DNA of 46,990 nt from Pseudomonas sp. (GTDB taxonomy: Bacteria; Pseudomonadota; Gammaproteobacteria; Pseudomonadales; Pseudomonadaceae), in assembly GCA_030699825.1 (NCBI GenBank), contig JAUYKV010000068.1:1-46990 (forward strand), given 5' to 3'. This document shows, in pieces, positions 35,364-44,947 of the stretch (positions within the stretch are counted from its first letter, which is position 1; each line of letters starts with the position of its first letter). Both the position numbers and the translations under genes were made by a program. Under the pieces are notes generated by a model that did not search any database, was not told where the DNA came from, and was given only the letters and a program-made list of their open reading frames with translations.

Positions 35364-36239
35364 TCAGGCGGGCGGCAGATCCAGGCGTTTGCGCGCGCGG
35401 TGAATGGCGCCGTTGCGCACGGCCCAGCGCAACACCGGCGCCAGGCTGTGTACGCCGGCGTGAATCACTCGGCTGCGCAGCGGGCCGATGGGCTGTTCGA
35501 GCATGTGCTGCGCCCAGGCCGGCAGCAGGTCGATACCGGCCTGAGTCAGCAGTTTGGCCACCGGCACGGCGAGTGCGCTGGGCGCCGGGGCAGTGCGCAG
35601 GATGCGCAGGATCTCCAGGGAGCGTTGTTCGCACAGCAGCTGCGGGCGGATGGCGCTCAGGTAGGCGGCGACTTCGCTGCGCGAGCGCGGCACCTGGCTG
35701 GCGCCGAGGCGCTCGGCCACCAGGGCGATCTCGGCGTAGTAGCGATCCTGGTCGGCAGCGCTCAGTCGCGGATTACAGTAGCGCAGATGGGCCTGGAGAA
35801 AGCTGTGCACCTCGGCCACATGCACCCAGGTCAGCAGGGCGGGATCACTGGCCGCATAGGGGCGGCCGTCCGGCGCCGTGCCGGTCACCTGCAGGTGGAT
35901 GTGTTTGACCTTGTCGATCAGCCAGTCGGCATCGGCGCGGGCGCCGAAGGTGGTGCCGGAGATGAACTGGCCGGTGCGGCGCAGGCGGCCGAGCAGGTCG
36001 GTGCGGAAATTCGAGTGATCCCAGACCCCGGCCAACGCCAGCGGGTGCAACGCCTGCAGCAGCAGGGCGCTGATGCCGCCGATCAGCATGCTGGTGAAGT
36101 CGCCGTGCACCTGCCAGCTCACCGAATCGGGGCCGAACAGGCCAGGGTCGCCCTTGGGGTTTTCGAAGTCGATCTGGCCGAGGGCGATGCCGCTGAGGCT
36201 GAACACCTGGGTTTCGATGTGGCGACGGAGGACTTCCAT
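35364..36239 (-). CDS. DUF2236 / MpaB-family oxygenase-like protein
   Basis: A 291-residue protein of the DUF2236 family, which includes rubber oxygenase Lcp and MpaB. Recognisable features are the N-terminal LLLQALHPLALAGVWDHSNF with the conserved HP, an RTGQFISGTTFG segment, and YAASDPALLTWVHVAEVHSF. Family members bind haem and some cleave isoprenoid chains; the function in pseudomonads is unknown. No signal peptide is seen. It lies 119 bases upstream of the thiolase, possibly in the same transcript. Confidence 0.82.
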   Translation of the reverse strand: MEVLRRHIETQVFSLSGIALGQIDFENPKGDPGLFGPDSVSWQVHGDFTSMLIGGISALLLQALHPLALAGVWDHSNFRTDLLGRLRRTGQFISGTTFGARADADWLIDKVKHIHLQVTGTAPDGRPYAASDPALLTWVHVAEVHSFLQAHLRYCNPRLSAADQDRYYAEIALVAERLGASQVPRSRSEVAAYLSAIRPQLLCEQRSLEILRILRTAPAPSALAVPVAKLLTQAGIDLLPAWAQHMLEQPIGPLRSRVIHAGVHSLAPVLRWAVRNGAIHRARKRLDLPPA

Positions 36240-36265
36240 GGGGAACTACGGCTCGTGTGAGGGGT

Positions 36266-36297
36266 TGTAGGAGCCAGGGGGACGCCTAGCTCCTACA
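36266..36297. repeat. REP-like inverted repeat downstream of acs
   Basis: Arms TGTAGGAGC (36266-36274) and GCTCCTACA (36289-36297) around a 14-base loop. The TGTAGGAGC core is a frequent Pseudomonas intergenic repeat end. It lies 11 bases beyond the acs stop codon and may act as its 3' hairpin. Confidence 0.72.
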
Positions 36298-36308
36298 TGG
36301 ACATCGTG

Positions 36309-38246
36309 TTATTGGTTCAGCCGCTGCTCGATCAGGCTGTCGACCACGCTGGGGTCGGCCAGGGTCGAGGTGTCGCCGAGGCTGTCCAGTTCGTTGCAGG
36401 CGATCTTGCGCAGGATGCGTCGCATGATCTTGCCCGAACGGGTTTTCGGCAGGCCGGGGGCCCATTGGATCAGGTCCGGCTTGGCGAAGCTGCCGATTTC
36501 CTTGCCGACCAGGGTCAGCAATTCCTGCTTCAGGGGCTCGCTGACCTCCACGCCGTTCATCGGCGTGACGAAGGCATAGATCCCCTGTCCTTTGATGTCG
36601 TGCGGGTAGCCGACCACCGCCGCCTCGGCGACCGCGTCGTGCAGCACCAGGGCGCTTTCCACCTCGGCGGTGCCGATGCGATGGCCGGAGACGTTGATCA
36701 CGTCGTCGACCCGGCCGGTGATCCAGTAGTAGCCGTCCTCGTCGCGGCGCGCGCCGTCGCCGGTGAAATAGTAGCCGGGGTATGGCTTGAAGTAGGTGTC
36801 GACCATGCGCTGATGGTCGCCGTAGATGCTGCGGATCTGGCTTGGCCAGCTTGATTTGATCGCCAGCACGCCTGAGCCTGCGCCATCGATTTCATGGCCC
36901 TGTTCATCCAGCAACACCGGTTGCACGCCGAAGAACGGGCGGGTCGCCGAGCCCGGCTTGAGGTCGGTGGCGCCGGGCAGCGGGGTGATCAGGATGGCGC
37001 CGGTTTCGGTCTGCCACCAGGTGTCGACGATCGGGCAGCGCATTTCGCCGACCACATGGTAGTACCACTCCCAGGCTTCAGGATTGATCGGTTCGCCGAC
37101 CGAGCCGAGCAGGCGCAGGCTGCTGCGTGACGTCTTCTCGACCGGGCCCGTGCCTTCGCGCATCAGCGCGCGGAGGGCGGTCGGTGCGGTGTAGAAGATG
37201 TTCACCTGGTGCTTGTCGATCACCTGCCAGAAGCGCGAGGCGTCCGGGTAGTTGGGCACGCCTTCGAACACCAGGGTGGTGGCGCCGTTGGCCAGCGGGC
37301 CGTAGACGATGTAGCTGTGGCCGGTGACCCAGCCGACATCGGCGGTGCACCAGTAGATGTCGCCTTCGTGGTAGTCGAACACGTATTTGTGGGTCATGGC
37401 GGCCATCAGCAGGTAGCCGCCGGTGCTGTGCAGCACGCCTTTGGGTTTGCCGGTGCTGCCCGAGGTGTAGAGGATGAACAGCGGGTCTTCGGCGTCCATC
37501 GGTTCCGGCGGGCAGTCGCCGTCGACGGTTTGCAGCGCCTCGTGGTACCAGATGTCGCGGTCCTGCACCCAGTCGATCTCGCCCTTGCTGCGTTCGACCA
37601 CCACCACGGTGCTGACGTTCGGGCAGCTTTGCAGCGCCTTGTCGACGCTGGCCTTGAGCGGCACGTACTTGCCGCCGCGCACACCTTCGTCGGCGGTGAT
37701 CACACTGCGGCAATCGGCATCGAGGATGCGGTCGCGCAGGGCGTCGGGGGAGAAACCGCCGAACACCACCGAATGCACCGCGCCGATCCGTGTGCAGGCG
37801 AGCATGGCGTAGGTCGCCTCGGGGATCATCGGCATGTAGATGCACACCCGATCGCCTTTACCCACGCCGCGGCTCTTCAGCACATTGGCCAGGCGGCAGA
37901 CGTGGTGGTGCAGCTGGTTGTAGGTGATGTGGGCGGATTCGGCGGGGTTGTCGCCTTCCCAGATCAGGGCGACCTGCTCGCCGCGCTGCTGCAGATGGCG
38001 GTCGATGCAGTTGGAGCTGACGTTCAGTTGAGCACCCTCGAACCAGTTGGCCTGGCCCTTCTTCAGGTCGCCGCTGTAGACCTTGTCCCAGGGCTTCGAC
38101 CAGTCGAGAAAAGCCTTGGCCTGCTCGGCCCAGAAGGTGTCCGGTTGCTCGATGGATTGCCGATACAGGCGTTGGTAGTCGTCATCGTTCAGGTGCGCGC
38201 GCTGGCGCATGGCCTCGGTGACAGGGTGGCGGGTGATCTCGAACAT
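36309..38246 (-). CDS. acsA: Acetyl-CoA synthetase Acs
   Basis: AMP-forming ligase that activates acetate to acetyl-CoA. The 645 residues show the ANL-family motifs in order: [20 protein letters not shown] (ATP loop), [33 protein letters not shown] with [13 protein letters not shown] at the hinge, and [11 protein letters not shown] with the acetylatable Lys606. The start ATG 38246 has AAGGA upstream. An AANAANAA motif (38256-38263) overlaps that ribosome-binding site, which fits translational repression by Hfq/Crc. Two paralogues are common in pseudomonads, so the letter in the gene symbol is provisional. Confidence 0.96.
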   Translation of the reverse strand: MFEITRHPVTEAMRQRAHLNDDDYQRLYRQSIEQPDTFWAEQAKAFLDWSKPWDKVYSGDLKKGQANWFEGAQLNVSSNCIDRHLQQRGEQVALIWEGDNPAESAHITYNQLHHHVCRLANVLKSRGVGKGDRVCIYMPMIPEATYAMLACTRIGAVHSVVFGGFSPDALRDRILDADCRSVITADEGVRGGKYVPLKASVDKALQSCPNVSTVVVVERSKGEIDWVQDRDIWYHEALQTVDGDCPPEPMDAEDPLFILYTSGSTGKPKGVLHSTGGYLLMAAMTHKYVFDYHEGDIYWCTADVGWVTGHSYIVYGPLANGATTLVFEGVPNYPDASRFWQVIDKHQVNIFYTAPTALRALMREGTGPVEKTSRSSLRLLGSVGEPINPEAWEWYYHVVGEMRCPIVDTWWQTETGAILITPLPGATDLKPGSATRPFFGVQPVLLDEQGHEIDGAGSGVLAIKSSWPSQIRSIYGDHQRMVDTYFKPYPGYYFTGDGARRDEDGYYWITGRVDDVINVSGHRIGTAEVESALVLHDAVAEAAVVGYPHDIKGQGIYAFVTPMNGVEVSEPLKQELLTLVGKEIGSFAKPDLIQWAPGLPKTRSGKIMRRILRKIACNELDSLGDTSTLADPSVVDSLIEQRLNQ

Positions 38247-38386
38247 GGCGGGTCCTTATTTTTGTCTGGCCGCGATGGACATAAGGGTAGCACCCGAAAA
38301 CCCGCAAAGAGAGGTGGCGGCCGGACGGCGGGATGAGCCGGCAGGCGAACGCGCTGGATCGGCCAGGGTTTGAGCGCAATGGGGAT

Positions 38387-38444
38387 GAGGAGTGAGGTGG
38401 TGTCGGCCTTGCTGGCGGGGCACGCTCCTCACTCCTCACTCCTC
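38387..38444. repeat. Inverted repeat with 7-bp tandem repeats after pgi
   Basis: Arm GAGGAGTGAGG (38387-38397) can pair with CCTCACTCCTC at 38427-38437 or 38434-38444, because the right side is three copies of CTCCTCA (38425-38445). It lies between the pgi stop and the acs start. It probably forms the 3' hairpin of pgi; two alternative stems are possible. Confidence 0.65.
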
Positions 38445-38454
38445 ACCCGTCGCT

Positions 38455-40119
38455 TCAGCCGCGATGGCGACCGCGGAAGAACTCGATCAGGCCCTGGGTC
38501 GAGCCGTCTTCGGCGGCGTTTTTCTCGTCGCCGACCATGCGCGAATAGACGCTCTTGCCCAGCTCCTTGCCCAGCTCGACGCCCCACTGATCGAAGGCGT
38601 TGATGCCCCAGATCGCGCTCTGGGCGAACACCTTGTGCTCGTACATCGCCACCAGGGCGCCCAGGCGACGCGGGCTGATGCGTTCGAGCACCAGGGTGTT
38701 GCTCGGGCGGTTGCCGGGGATCACCTTGTGCGGCGCCAGACGCTGCACTTCGGCTTCGTTCAGGCCCTGGGCGCGCAGTTCGGCCTCGGCTTCTTCGCGG
38801 GTCTTGCCGAGCATCAGCGCCTGGCTCTGCGACAGGCAGTTGGCATAGAGCCACTGGTGGTGGTCGGCCACCGGGTTGTAGCTGACCACCGGGACGATAA
38901 AGTCCGCCGGGATCAGTTGGGTGCCCTGGTGCAGCAGCTGATGATAGGCATGCTGGCCGTTGCAACCGACGCCGCCCCAGATTACCGGGCCGGTGGCGCA
39001 GGCGACCGGTTGGCCATCCTGGCGCACGCTCTTGCCGTTGGACTCCATGTCCAGTTGCTGCAGGTGCTTGGTGATGTTGCGCAGGTAATGGTCGTACGGC
39101 AGGATCGCCTGGCTCTGCGCACCCCAGAAGTTGCCGTACCAGATGCCCAGCAGGGCCAGCAGCACCGGCATGTTGCTTTCGAAAGGGGCGGTCAGGAAGT
39201 GCTGGTCCATGCTGTAGGCACCGGACAGCAGCTCCTTGAAGTTGGACATGCCGATCGACATGGCGATCGGCAGGCCGATGGCCGACCACAGCGAATAACG
39301 TCCGCCGACCCAGTCCCACATCGGGAACACGTTCTCTTCGTGGATGCCGAAGGCCACCGCCGCCTGGGTGTTGCTCGATACGGCGATAAAGTGCCGATAC
39401 AACTCGGCCTCGGAGCCACCCTGGGCCAGGTACCAGCTGCGCGCGGCCTGGGCATTCTTCAGGGTCTCCAGGGTGCTGAAAGACTTCGAGGAAACGATGA
39501 ACAGGGTGGTCTCGGCGCGCAGTTTGGCGGCCAGTTCGTGGAACGAGCTGCCGTCTATATTGGCCAGGTAATGGCAACGCACGCCGCGCTGGGCGAACGG
39601 CAGCAGGGCCTCGGAGACCAGTTGCGGGCCGAGGAAGGAGCCGCCGATGCCGATATTCACCACGTCGGTGATCGGCTTCTCGCTGTAGCCGCGCCACAGG
39701 CCGTCGTGCACCCGCCCGACCAGTTCGGTCATCTGGTGCAGCACGCGCTGCACCTCGGGCATCACGTCGAGACCATCGACCAGCACCTTGTCGCCGATCG
39801 GCCGGCGCAGCGCGGTGTGCAGGGCTGGACGGGCTTCCGAGGCATTGATCGGCTCACCGTCGAACTGCGCCCGAATGGCCTGCTCCAGTCCGCATTCCTT
39901 GGCCAGGCTGACCAGCAGGTCGCGGGTTTCGAGGGTGATCAGGTTTTTCGAGTAGTCGAGAAACAGGCCGCAGCTACTCAACGAGAGGCGCTCGAACCGC
40001 TGTGCGTCCCGGTTGAACGCCTCGCGCATGCTGAAATTCTGCAAGCTGGCGCGGTGTGACTCGAGGGCCTTCCAGGTGGGCAGGGCGGTGACATCGAGGG
40101 GGTGCTGGTAGTACGCCAT
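38455..40119 (-). CDS. pgi: Glucose-6-phosphate isomerase Pgi
   Basis: Interconverts glucose-6-P and fructose-6-P. ATG 40119 is chosen over a longer in-frame start at 40254 because AAGGAAG lies upstream and the product [14 protein letters not shown] then has 554 residues, the usual Pseudomonas length. Signature blocks are [56 protein letters not shown] and the C-terminal [15 protein letters not shown] with the catalytic Lys. Confidence 0.97.
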   Translation of the reverse strand: MAYYQHPLDVTALPTWKALESHRASLQNFSMREAFNRDAQRFERLSLSSCGLFLDYSKNLITLETRDLLVSLAKECGLEQAIRAQFDGEPINASEARPALHTALRRPIGDKVLVDGLDVMPEVQRVLHQMTELVGRVHDGLWRGYSEKPITDVVNIGIGGSFLGPQLVSEALLPFAQRGVRCHYLANIDGSSFHELAAKLRAETTLFIVSSKSFSTLETLKNAQAARSWYLAQGGSEAELYRHFIAVSSNTQAAVAFGIHEENVFPMWDWVGGRYSLWSAIGLPIAMSIGMSNFKELLSGAYSMDQHFLTAPFESNMPVLLALLGIWYGNFWGAQSQAILPYDHYLRNITKHLQQLDMESNGKSVRQDGQPVACATGPVIWGGVGCNGQHAYHQLLHQGTQLIPADFIVPVVSYNPVADHHQWLYANCLSQSQALMLGKTREEAEAELRAQGLNEAEVQRLAPHKVIPGNRPSNTLVLERISPRRLGALVAMYEHKVFAQSAIWGINAFDQWGVELGKELGKSVYSRMVGDEKNAAEDGSTQGLIEFFRGRHRG

Positions 40120-40357
40120 GTGAGGTGGCTTCCTTGTGCTTGAGCAGTCTTTGATGAGTCGACGCCGGAATAACGAAGGGGCACTGTAGCTGTAGGTTGT
40201 TGCCATGCCTGAATAGTCCGAAGACGTCGTCTGCCGGCGCTTGAGCCGATGCAACAGGTAACCGGGTCATGGCCAAAAGACAGCCCAAAGCCCGGCAAGA
40301 ACGGGTCTCAGTGTAACTGGCGTGAGCCTGGGTTAGGCAAGCGCATTAGCGGTGCGG

Positions 40358-40380
40358 TGCCGCCGGTTGACCAGGCGGCA
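40358..40380 (-). terminator. Hairpin after panC
   Basis: Arms TGCCGCC (40358-40364) and GGCGGCA (40374-40380) lie 19 bases past the panC stop on the minus strand. There is no T run, so this is a weak terminator candidate. The 279-base panC-pgi spacer shows no panD and no other ORF of note. Confidence 0.4.
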
Positions 40381-40398
40381 TGCCGACGCACGCGTCGA

Positions 40399-41259
40399 TC
40401 AAGCCGAGGGGGCGAGGTCGAGCGTCAGGTTGTCGATCAGGCGGGTACTGCCGAGAAAGGCTGCGGCCAGAATCACCAGCTGACGATCCGCGGCGGTTGC
40501 CGGGCGCAGGCTGTTCGTTTCGCGAATTTCCAGGTAGTCCGGGCGCAAGCCGGCGGCCACTTGTTGCCGGCAGGCCGCCTCGACCAGCTTGGCGAAGTCG
40601 CGCTCACCGCCGTCAAGCGCAGTGGCGATCTGTTGCAGGCTGCGATACAGGGTGGGCGCGACGGCGCGTTGTTCGGCGTTCAGGTAGCCGTTGCGCGAGG
40701 ATAGCGCCAGGCCGTCTTCGGCACGGATGGTCGGCGCGCCGATAATCTGGATCGGCAAGTTCAGGTCGTGCACCAGGATGCGAATCACCGCCAGTTGCTG
40801 GAAGTCCTTCTGACCGAACACGGCGAGGTCGGGTTGCACCAGATTGAACAGCTTGGTCACTACGGTGGCGACACCGTCGAAATGGCCGGGACGGCTGGCG
40901 CCGCACAGGCCTTCGGAGACACCTTGCACGCTGACCCGGGTCTGGCTGGCCATGCCGTCGGGGTACATCTCGTCCACCTCCGGATTGAACAGCAGGTGAC
41001 AGCCGGCATCGAGGAGTTTTTCCTGGTCGGCGGCCAGGGTGCGCGGGTAGCTGCCCAGGTCTTCGCTGGGGCCGAACTGCAACGGATTGACAAAGATGCT
41101 GGCGACCACGAAATCAGCGCGCTGGGCGGCTTTCTCGATCAGGGCAATATGCCCGGCGTGCAAGTTGCCCATGGTCGGGACGAAACCGACCTGTTTGCCC
41201 TCGGCGCGAGCCAGGGCAACGGCTGCCCGCAGTTCGCGGATGGTTTTAACCGTGTTCAT
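40399..41259 (-). CDS. panC: Pantothenate synthetase PanC
   Basis: ATP-dependent ligation of pantoate and beta-alanine to pantothenate. The 286 residues show the nucleotidyltransferase motifs [18 protein letters not shown] (HxGH), [24 protein letters not shown] and [11 protein letters not shown]. Its ATG overlaps the panB stop (ATGA), so the pair is translationally coupled. panD, which makes beta-alanine and follows panC in other pseudomonads, is not here. Confidence 0.97.
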   Translation of the reverse strand: MNTVKTIRELRAAVALARAEGKQVGFVPTMGNLHAGHIALIEKAAQRADFVVASIFVNPLQFGPSEDLGSYPRTLAADQEKLLDAGCHLLFNPEVDEMYPDGMASQTRVSVQGVSEGLCGASRPGHFDGVATVVTKLFNLVQPDLAVFGQKDFQQLAVIRILVHDLNLPIQIIGAPTIRAEDGLALSSRNGYLNAEQRAVAPTLYRSLQQIATALDGGERDFAKLVEAACRQQVAAGLRPDYLEIRETNSLRPATAADRQLVILAAAFLGSTRLIDNLTLDLAPSA

Positions 41260-42056
41260 GCAGAGAATCCGTGTTCGGTTGCAGGAAAACTGCCGTCTTT
41301 GACTGCCTTGACGTAGGCGCTAAGCGCGTTCTGGATGCTGCTTTGCCCGGCCATGAAGTTCTTCACGAACTTGGCCGTGCGACCGCTCAGGGACAAGCCG
41401 AGCATGTCGTGCAGCACCAGCACCTGGCCGTCGGTGGCGCTGCCTGCGCCTATGCCGATGACAGGGATCTTCACCGCCTGGCTGATTTCTGCAGCCAGTT
41501 CGCTGGGAATGCACTCGAGCAGCAGCATGGCCGCGCCGGCTTGTTCCAGGGCCATGGCGTCGGCACGCATCTGCCGTGCCTGGGCTTCCTGGCGGCCCTG
41601 AACCTTATAGCCACCGAGGATATTCACCGCTTGCGGGGTCAGGCCCAGGTGCGCGCAGACCGGCACGCCACGCTCGGCCAGCAGACGGATCGGTTCGGCC
41701 AGCCAGGCCGCGCCCTCGAGCTTGACCATATGCGCGCCGGCTTGCATCAGCGCCGCGCAGTTGTGCAGCGCCTGCTCGGTGGTGGCGTAAGCCATGAAGG
41801 GCAGGTCGACGAGGATCAGGGCGCCCTGGTTGCCGCGTTTCACGCTCGCGGTGTGGTAGGCCATGTCGGCGACATTGACCGGCAAGGTGCTGTCGTGGCC
41901 TTGCAATACCATGCCGAGGGAGTCGCCGACCAGCAGCACCTCGACCCCGGCCTGGCAGGCAGCCTGGGCGAAGGTAGCGTCGTAGCAGGTCAGCATGGCG
42001 ATTTTCTCGCCACTCTGCTTGAGGCTTTGCAGGGTGGTCAGGGTAATGTCAGGCAT
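41256..42056 (-). CDS. panB: Ketopantoate hydroxymethyltransferase PanB
   Basis: First step of pantothenate synthesis: transfers a C1 unit from methylene-THF to ketoisovalerate. The start ATG 42056 has GAGGA upstream and gives 266 residues; GTG 42071 would add five. TIM-barrel motifs are [61 protein letters not shown] and VIGIGAG. It is coupled to panC by a 4-base overlap. Confidence 0.97.
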   Translation of the reverse strand: MPDITLTTLQSLKQSGEKIAMLTCYDATFAQAACQAGVEVLLVGDSLGMVLQGHDSTLPVNVADMAYHTASVKRGNQGALILVDLPFMAYATTEQALHNCAALMQAGAHMVKLEGAAWLAEPIRLLAERGVPVCAHLGLTPQAVNILGGYKVQGRQEAQARQMRADAMALEQAGAAMLLLECIPSELAAEISQAVKIPVIGIGAGSATDGQVLVLHDMLGLSLSGRTAKFVKNFMAGQSSIQNALSAYVKAVKDGSFPATEHGFSA

Positions 42057-42448
42057 AACAATCGTCCTCACTCAGGCGTTCGGCAAGCAGTCAATCGCTG
42101 CTTCAAAGTGGCCTGCATTGGCCTCGATTTGCACCGGTGCGGGGCAACGGGACGCCTATAGTCCTGATGGGGGGGCTCGAAGTCAATTGCAGGTGTTACC
42201 GGTCTGTTACTGGCGTTACCGCCGATGGGCCTGCCTGGGGTTTTGCCGCGGCCTGTCGCGGGCGGTGTTGCTGGGGTGGCGTCCCGACGTGTTGGGAGAG
42301 CCATGATCGCGGCCAAGGCCGATTCTGCAGGAGGCGCGGGGTTCTGTAGCCCGGATAAGCCTTGGCGCAATCCGGGATGGAAGCGACGCCGGCTCCGGAT
42401 TGCGCTGGTGCTTATCCGGGCTACGAGCCAGCCAAATATGGACTATGG
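42057..42448. other. Non-coding spacer between panB and folK
   Basis: 392 bases without a credible gene. On the minus strand a TTGACT (42186-42181) and TATAGG (42160-42155) are 20 bp apart; this could be a panB promoter, but the spacing is long. The right part holds a 79-base inverted repeat (42346-42424). folK and panB are usually closer in pseudomonads, so the spacer may reflect insertion of the repeat. Confidence 0.6.
42346..42424. repeat. 79-bp inverted repeat of the GTAGCCCGGAT type
   Basis: Outer arms GTAGCCCGGATAAGC (42346-42360) and its exact complement (42410-42424). Inner arms GCGCAATCCGG (42365-42375) and CCGGATTGCGC (42395-42405) are also exact. The whole forms a long two-part stem with a 19-base loop. 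The GTAGCCCGGAT...GCGCAATCCGG pattern is a widespread Pseudomonas intergenic repeat, consistent with a paired REP (REPIN-like) unit moved by a RAYT transposase elsewhere; no such gene is in the window. Confidence 0.82.
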
Positions 42449-42940
42449 CTACGGGGTATCGCCAAGGCGTTCCAAACCCTCGAAGGGGCAGGCCGCGAGC
42501 AGGTCCGCCAAGCTGCGGCCGTCGGGCAGGCGCAGGTCGGGGGCCAGTTCGGCCAGCGGGTAGAGCACGAAGGCGCGTGCGTGCAGATGGTAGTGCGGCA
42601 CGCGCAGGCGCGGCTCGTCCAGCATCAGGTCGCCAAATAGCAGGATATCCAGATCCAGGGTGCGTGGCCCCCAGCGTTCGGCTTTGCGCTCACGGCCTTG
42701 ATTCAGTTCGATGGCTTGCAGGGCGTCGAGCAGTTGCAGCGGTGTCAGCTGGCTATCCAGCGCTGCCACGGCGTTGACATAGCGCGGCTGATCGGCCGGA
42801 CCGAGCGGATCGCTGGCATAGAAGGAGGAAGTGCCGAGCAACTGCGACTGCGGCAGCGCGGCCAGCGCCTTGAGGGCGTCGCGCAGTTGGGCGAGCGGCT
42901 CGGCAAGGTTGCTGCCGAGGCCAAGATACACCCGCTGCAT
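42449..42940 (-). CDS. folK: Hydroxymethyl-dihydropterin pyrophosphokinase FolK
   Basis: Pyrophosphorylates 6-hydroxymethyl-7,8-dihydropterin, making the FolP substrate. The 163 residues have the HPPK features YLGLGSNLAEPLAQL at the start, FYASDPLGPADQPRYVNAVA and the catalytic block ERKAERWGPRTLDLDILLFG. Its ATG overlaps the pcnB stop by one base (TAATG), so it is coupled to pcnB. Confidence 0.96.
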   Translation of the reverse strand: MQRVYLGLGSNLAEPLAQLRDALKALAALPQSQLLGTSSFYASDPLGPADQPRYVNAVAALDSQLTPLQLLDALQAIELNQGRERKAERWGPRTLDLDILLFGDLMLDEPRLRVPHYHLHARAFVLYPLAELAPDLRLPDGRSLADLLAACPFEGLERLGDTP

Positions 42941-44349
42941 TATTCGCGGGAAACAGGTTTGGGCGCGCCCTCGGCGCCTGGCGCCTGTTTGCGCTTGCTG
43001 CCGCTGCGCCGCCGTTTGCGCGGCGCGCCGCTGGCGTCGTCCTGGCTGCTGAGGTCGCGAATCATGCCGCGCCTTTCACTGTCGCTGGCGTCCTGATACG
43101 CCGTCCACCATTCGCCGAGACCACCGGTCTGCTCGCCGGCGCTCTCGCGCAGCAGGAGGAAATCGTAGCCGGCGCGAAAGCGCGGGTTTTCCAGGAGCAG
43201 ATCGGAGCGCTTGCCACTGCGCCGCGGCAGGCGTTCCTGCATGTCCCAGATCTCGCGGATCGGCATGGTGAAACGCTTGGGTACGGCGATCAACTGACAC
43301 TGTTCGCTGATCAGTTGCTGGGCAGCTTCCTGCATCGCGGGGATGGCGGGCAGGCCACGCTCCTGCAGCTTGAGGACGCGTGCCGGCAGCGCCGGCCAGA
43401 GCAGGGCGGCGAAGAGGAAGGCGGGCGTTACCGTCTTGCCCTGCTGGATGCGCAGGTCGGTGTTGGCCAGGGCGTTGCGGATCAGGCAGTCGGTGTAGTC
43501 CGGGTTGTGCTTGAGTGCCGCGGCGCTGGCAGGGAACAGTTGGCCGAACAAACCGTAGTCGACCAGCAGCTCATAGGTGTAGACCGCATAACCGGCGAGG
43601 AACAGCTTGAGCACTTCGTCGAACAGGCGTGCCGCAGGGATATCGCGCAGCATCGGTGCCAGCTTGTAGATCGGCGCGGCGCTGTGCTTCTCGATATCGA
43701 AGTCCAGTTTGGCGGCGAAGCGCACGGCCCGCAGCATGCGTACCGGGTCTTCCTGATAGCGCTGGGTCGGGTCGCCGATCAGGCGGATCAGGTGGTTGCG
43801 AATGTCGTGCACGCCATTGGCGTAATCGAGGATGCGTTCGGTGGCCGGATCGTAGTACAGGGCATTGATGGTGAAGTCACGGCGCTGGGCGTCGTTCTCC
43901 AGGCTGCCGTAGACGTTGTCGCGCAGGATACGTCCGCTCTCGTTGCGCGAAGACAGGTTGCTGTTCTCTTCGTCGTCGCCCTCGGGGTGATTGGCGCGGA
44001 AGGTGGCGACTTCGATGATTTCGCGGCCGAAGTGCACGTGGACCAGCTTGAAGCGCCGGCCGATCACCCGGGCGTTACGGAATTCGGCGCGTACCTGCTC
44101 GGGGGTGGCGCTGGTGGCCACGTCGAAATCCTTGGGGTCGATGTCGAGCAGCAGGTCACGCACGCAGCCGCCAACCAGGTAGGCCTGGTAGCCGGCATGT
44201 TGCAGGCGTTCGACCACACTGATGGCGTAGCGGCTGATTTCGCTGCGGTTGATCGGGTGCTGGCTACTGCTCAGCACTTCTGGGGTGCTGTGCGGGTGTT
44301 TGCCACGGCGCAGGGGCGAGCGTAGAGACTTGAACAGCTTTTTCAGCAT
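42940..44349 (-). CDS. pcnB: Poly(A) polymerase PcnB
   Basis: Adds 3' poly(A) tails that promote RNA decay. The 469 residues begin MLKKLFKSLRSPLRRGKH. The nucleotidyltransferase motif is YLVGGCVRDLLLDIDPKDFD, followed by RRFKLVHVHFGREIIEVATF and the tRNA-nucleotidyltransferase-like block RRDFTINALYYDPA with GDPTQRYQEDPVRMLRAVRF. The tail is basic (RKRRRSGSKRKQ). ATG 44349 has no clear Shine-Dalgarno; a longer frame to 44397 has no better site. The sRNA gene crcZ lies just upstream in the same direction. Confidence 0.96.
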   Translation of the reverse strand: MLKKLFKSLRSPLRRGKHPHSTPEVLSSSQHPINRSEISRYAISVVERLQHAGYQAYLVGGCVRDLLLDIDPKDFDVATSATPEQVRAEFRNARVIGRRFKLVHVHFGREIIEVATFRANHPEGDDEENSNLSSRNESGRILRDNVYGSLENDAQRRDFTINALYYDPATERILDYANGVHDIRNHLIRLIGDPTQRYQEDPVRMLRAVRFAAKLDFDIEKHSAAPIYKLAPMLRDIPAARLFDEVLKLFLAGYAVYTYELLVDYGLFGQLFPASAAALKHNPDYTDCLIRNALANTDLRIQQGKTVTPAFLFAALLWPALPARVLKLQERGLPAIPAMQEAAQQLISEQCQLIAVPKRFTMPIREIWDMQERLPRRSGKRSDLLLENPRFRAGYDFLLLRESAGEQTGGLGEWWTAYQDASDSERRGMIRDLSSQDDASGAPRKRRRSGSKRKQAPGAEGAPKPVSRE

Positions 44350-44476
44350 GGGATGCACTGTTTGACGAAATGACAGGCCAGGATAAACGCTGACCACTGG
44401 AATGGCGCGGATTCTAGCATTGAGTCGGGAGATGGTGTAGGACGTAGCGGGAGAGAGGTGGTTCGCGCAAGCTACT

Positions 44477-44496
44477 GGGGGAGCCGAAGCTCCCCC
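44477..44496 (-). terminator. crcZ 3' hairpin
   Basis: Arms GGGGGAGC and GCTCCCCC around a CGAA loop, with extra C residues on one side. On the minus strand the loop is TTCG, a stable tetraloop. The following bases (AGTAGC) are not U-rich, so the exact 3' end may differ. Confidence 0.65.
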
Positions 44497-44845
44497 CCAA
44501 GCAGGTGCGTGCTTTATTTTTATTATTATGGCGGGCTTGTTGTTTTTGTTGAATTGCCCGTTCCATTAAGTCAGAGATTGTCTGAAAAGCTCCCAAGCTG
44601 GGAGTCAATAGCAAACGGATTGTTTTGAATGCTGATGCTGCCATGATCGTGTTATGACCTAACCAGTACGGGATCTGCCTCGGGGCAGTTTTGTTGTTCT
44701 CTGTCTGGTTGTGGGGCAAGCCCCAACGGCAATTTCTTTCCAAAAGAATCAGTTAGCTGCGCCTCCGCCGTGTTGTTTTTATTGTGCTGGAGTCGTTACG
44801 TCTTGTTTTTATTATCGTGGGCAGTGCTTGTTATTGTTGTTGTCC
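44477..44845 (-). ncRNA. crcZ: CrcZ small RNA (Hfq/Crc decoy)
   Basis: The gene is recognised from position and content. It lies between cbrB and pcnB, where crcZ lies in other pseudomonads, behind a sigma-54 promoter, and ends in a GC-rich hairpin. On the minus strand the RNA has six A-rich AANAANAA-type motifs, at 44827-44843 (ACAACAACAATAACAAG), 44801-44816, 44771-44786, 44688-44700, 44536-44551 and 44511-44530. CrcZ sequesters Hfq/Crc and lifts catabolite repression. The 5' end is placed about 12 bases from the promoter GC and is approximate. The length of about 370 bases compares with roughly 400 in P. aeruginosa. A 109-codon frame at 44414-44743 is not credible. Confidence 0.88.
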
Positions 44846-44854
44846 GAGAGATAT

Positions 44855-44870
44855 AGCATGACCCGTGCCA
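44855..44870 (-). promoter_or_regulatory. Sigma-54 promoter of crcZ
   Basis: On the minus strand TGGCAC (44870-44865), five bases, then ATGCT (44859-44855). This matches the RpoN consensus TGGCAC-N5-TTGCW with one mismatch and keeps the GG at -24 and GC at -12. CbrB, encoded next door, is a sigma-54 activator. Confidence 0.85.
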
Positions 44871-44947
44871 GTTTTTGTGAATCCTTTTAAAACAAAGGCT
44901 TAGGTTATTTCGCGGGTGGGCGAACGGTACGCAAAAGGCCTGTTCTC

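Noticed and set aside
42155..42186. TTGACT/TATAGG as a panB promoter
   Set aside because: The 20-bp spacing is outside the usual range, so it is mentioned only in the spacer description.
42346..42424. Inverted repeat considered as insertion-sequence ends or a CRISPR unit
   Set aside because: No transposase, target duplication or regularly spaced repeats; it fits a REP-type pair.
44414..44743. A 109-codon frame on the minus strand between pcnB and cbrB
   Set aside because: It lies mostly inside crcZ, is rich in Asn, Gln and Lys because of the A-rich RNA motifs, and has no coding bias.
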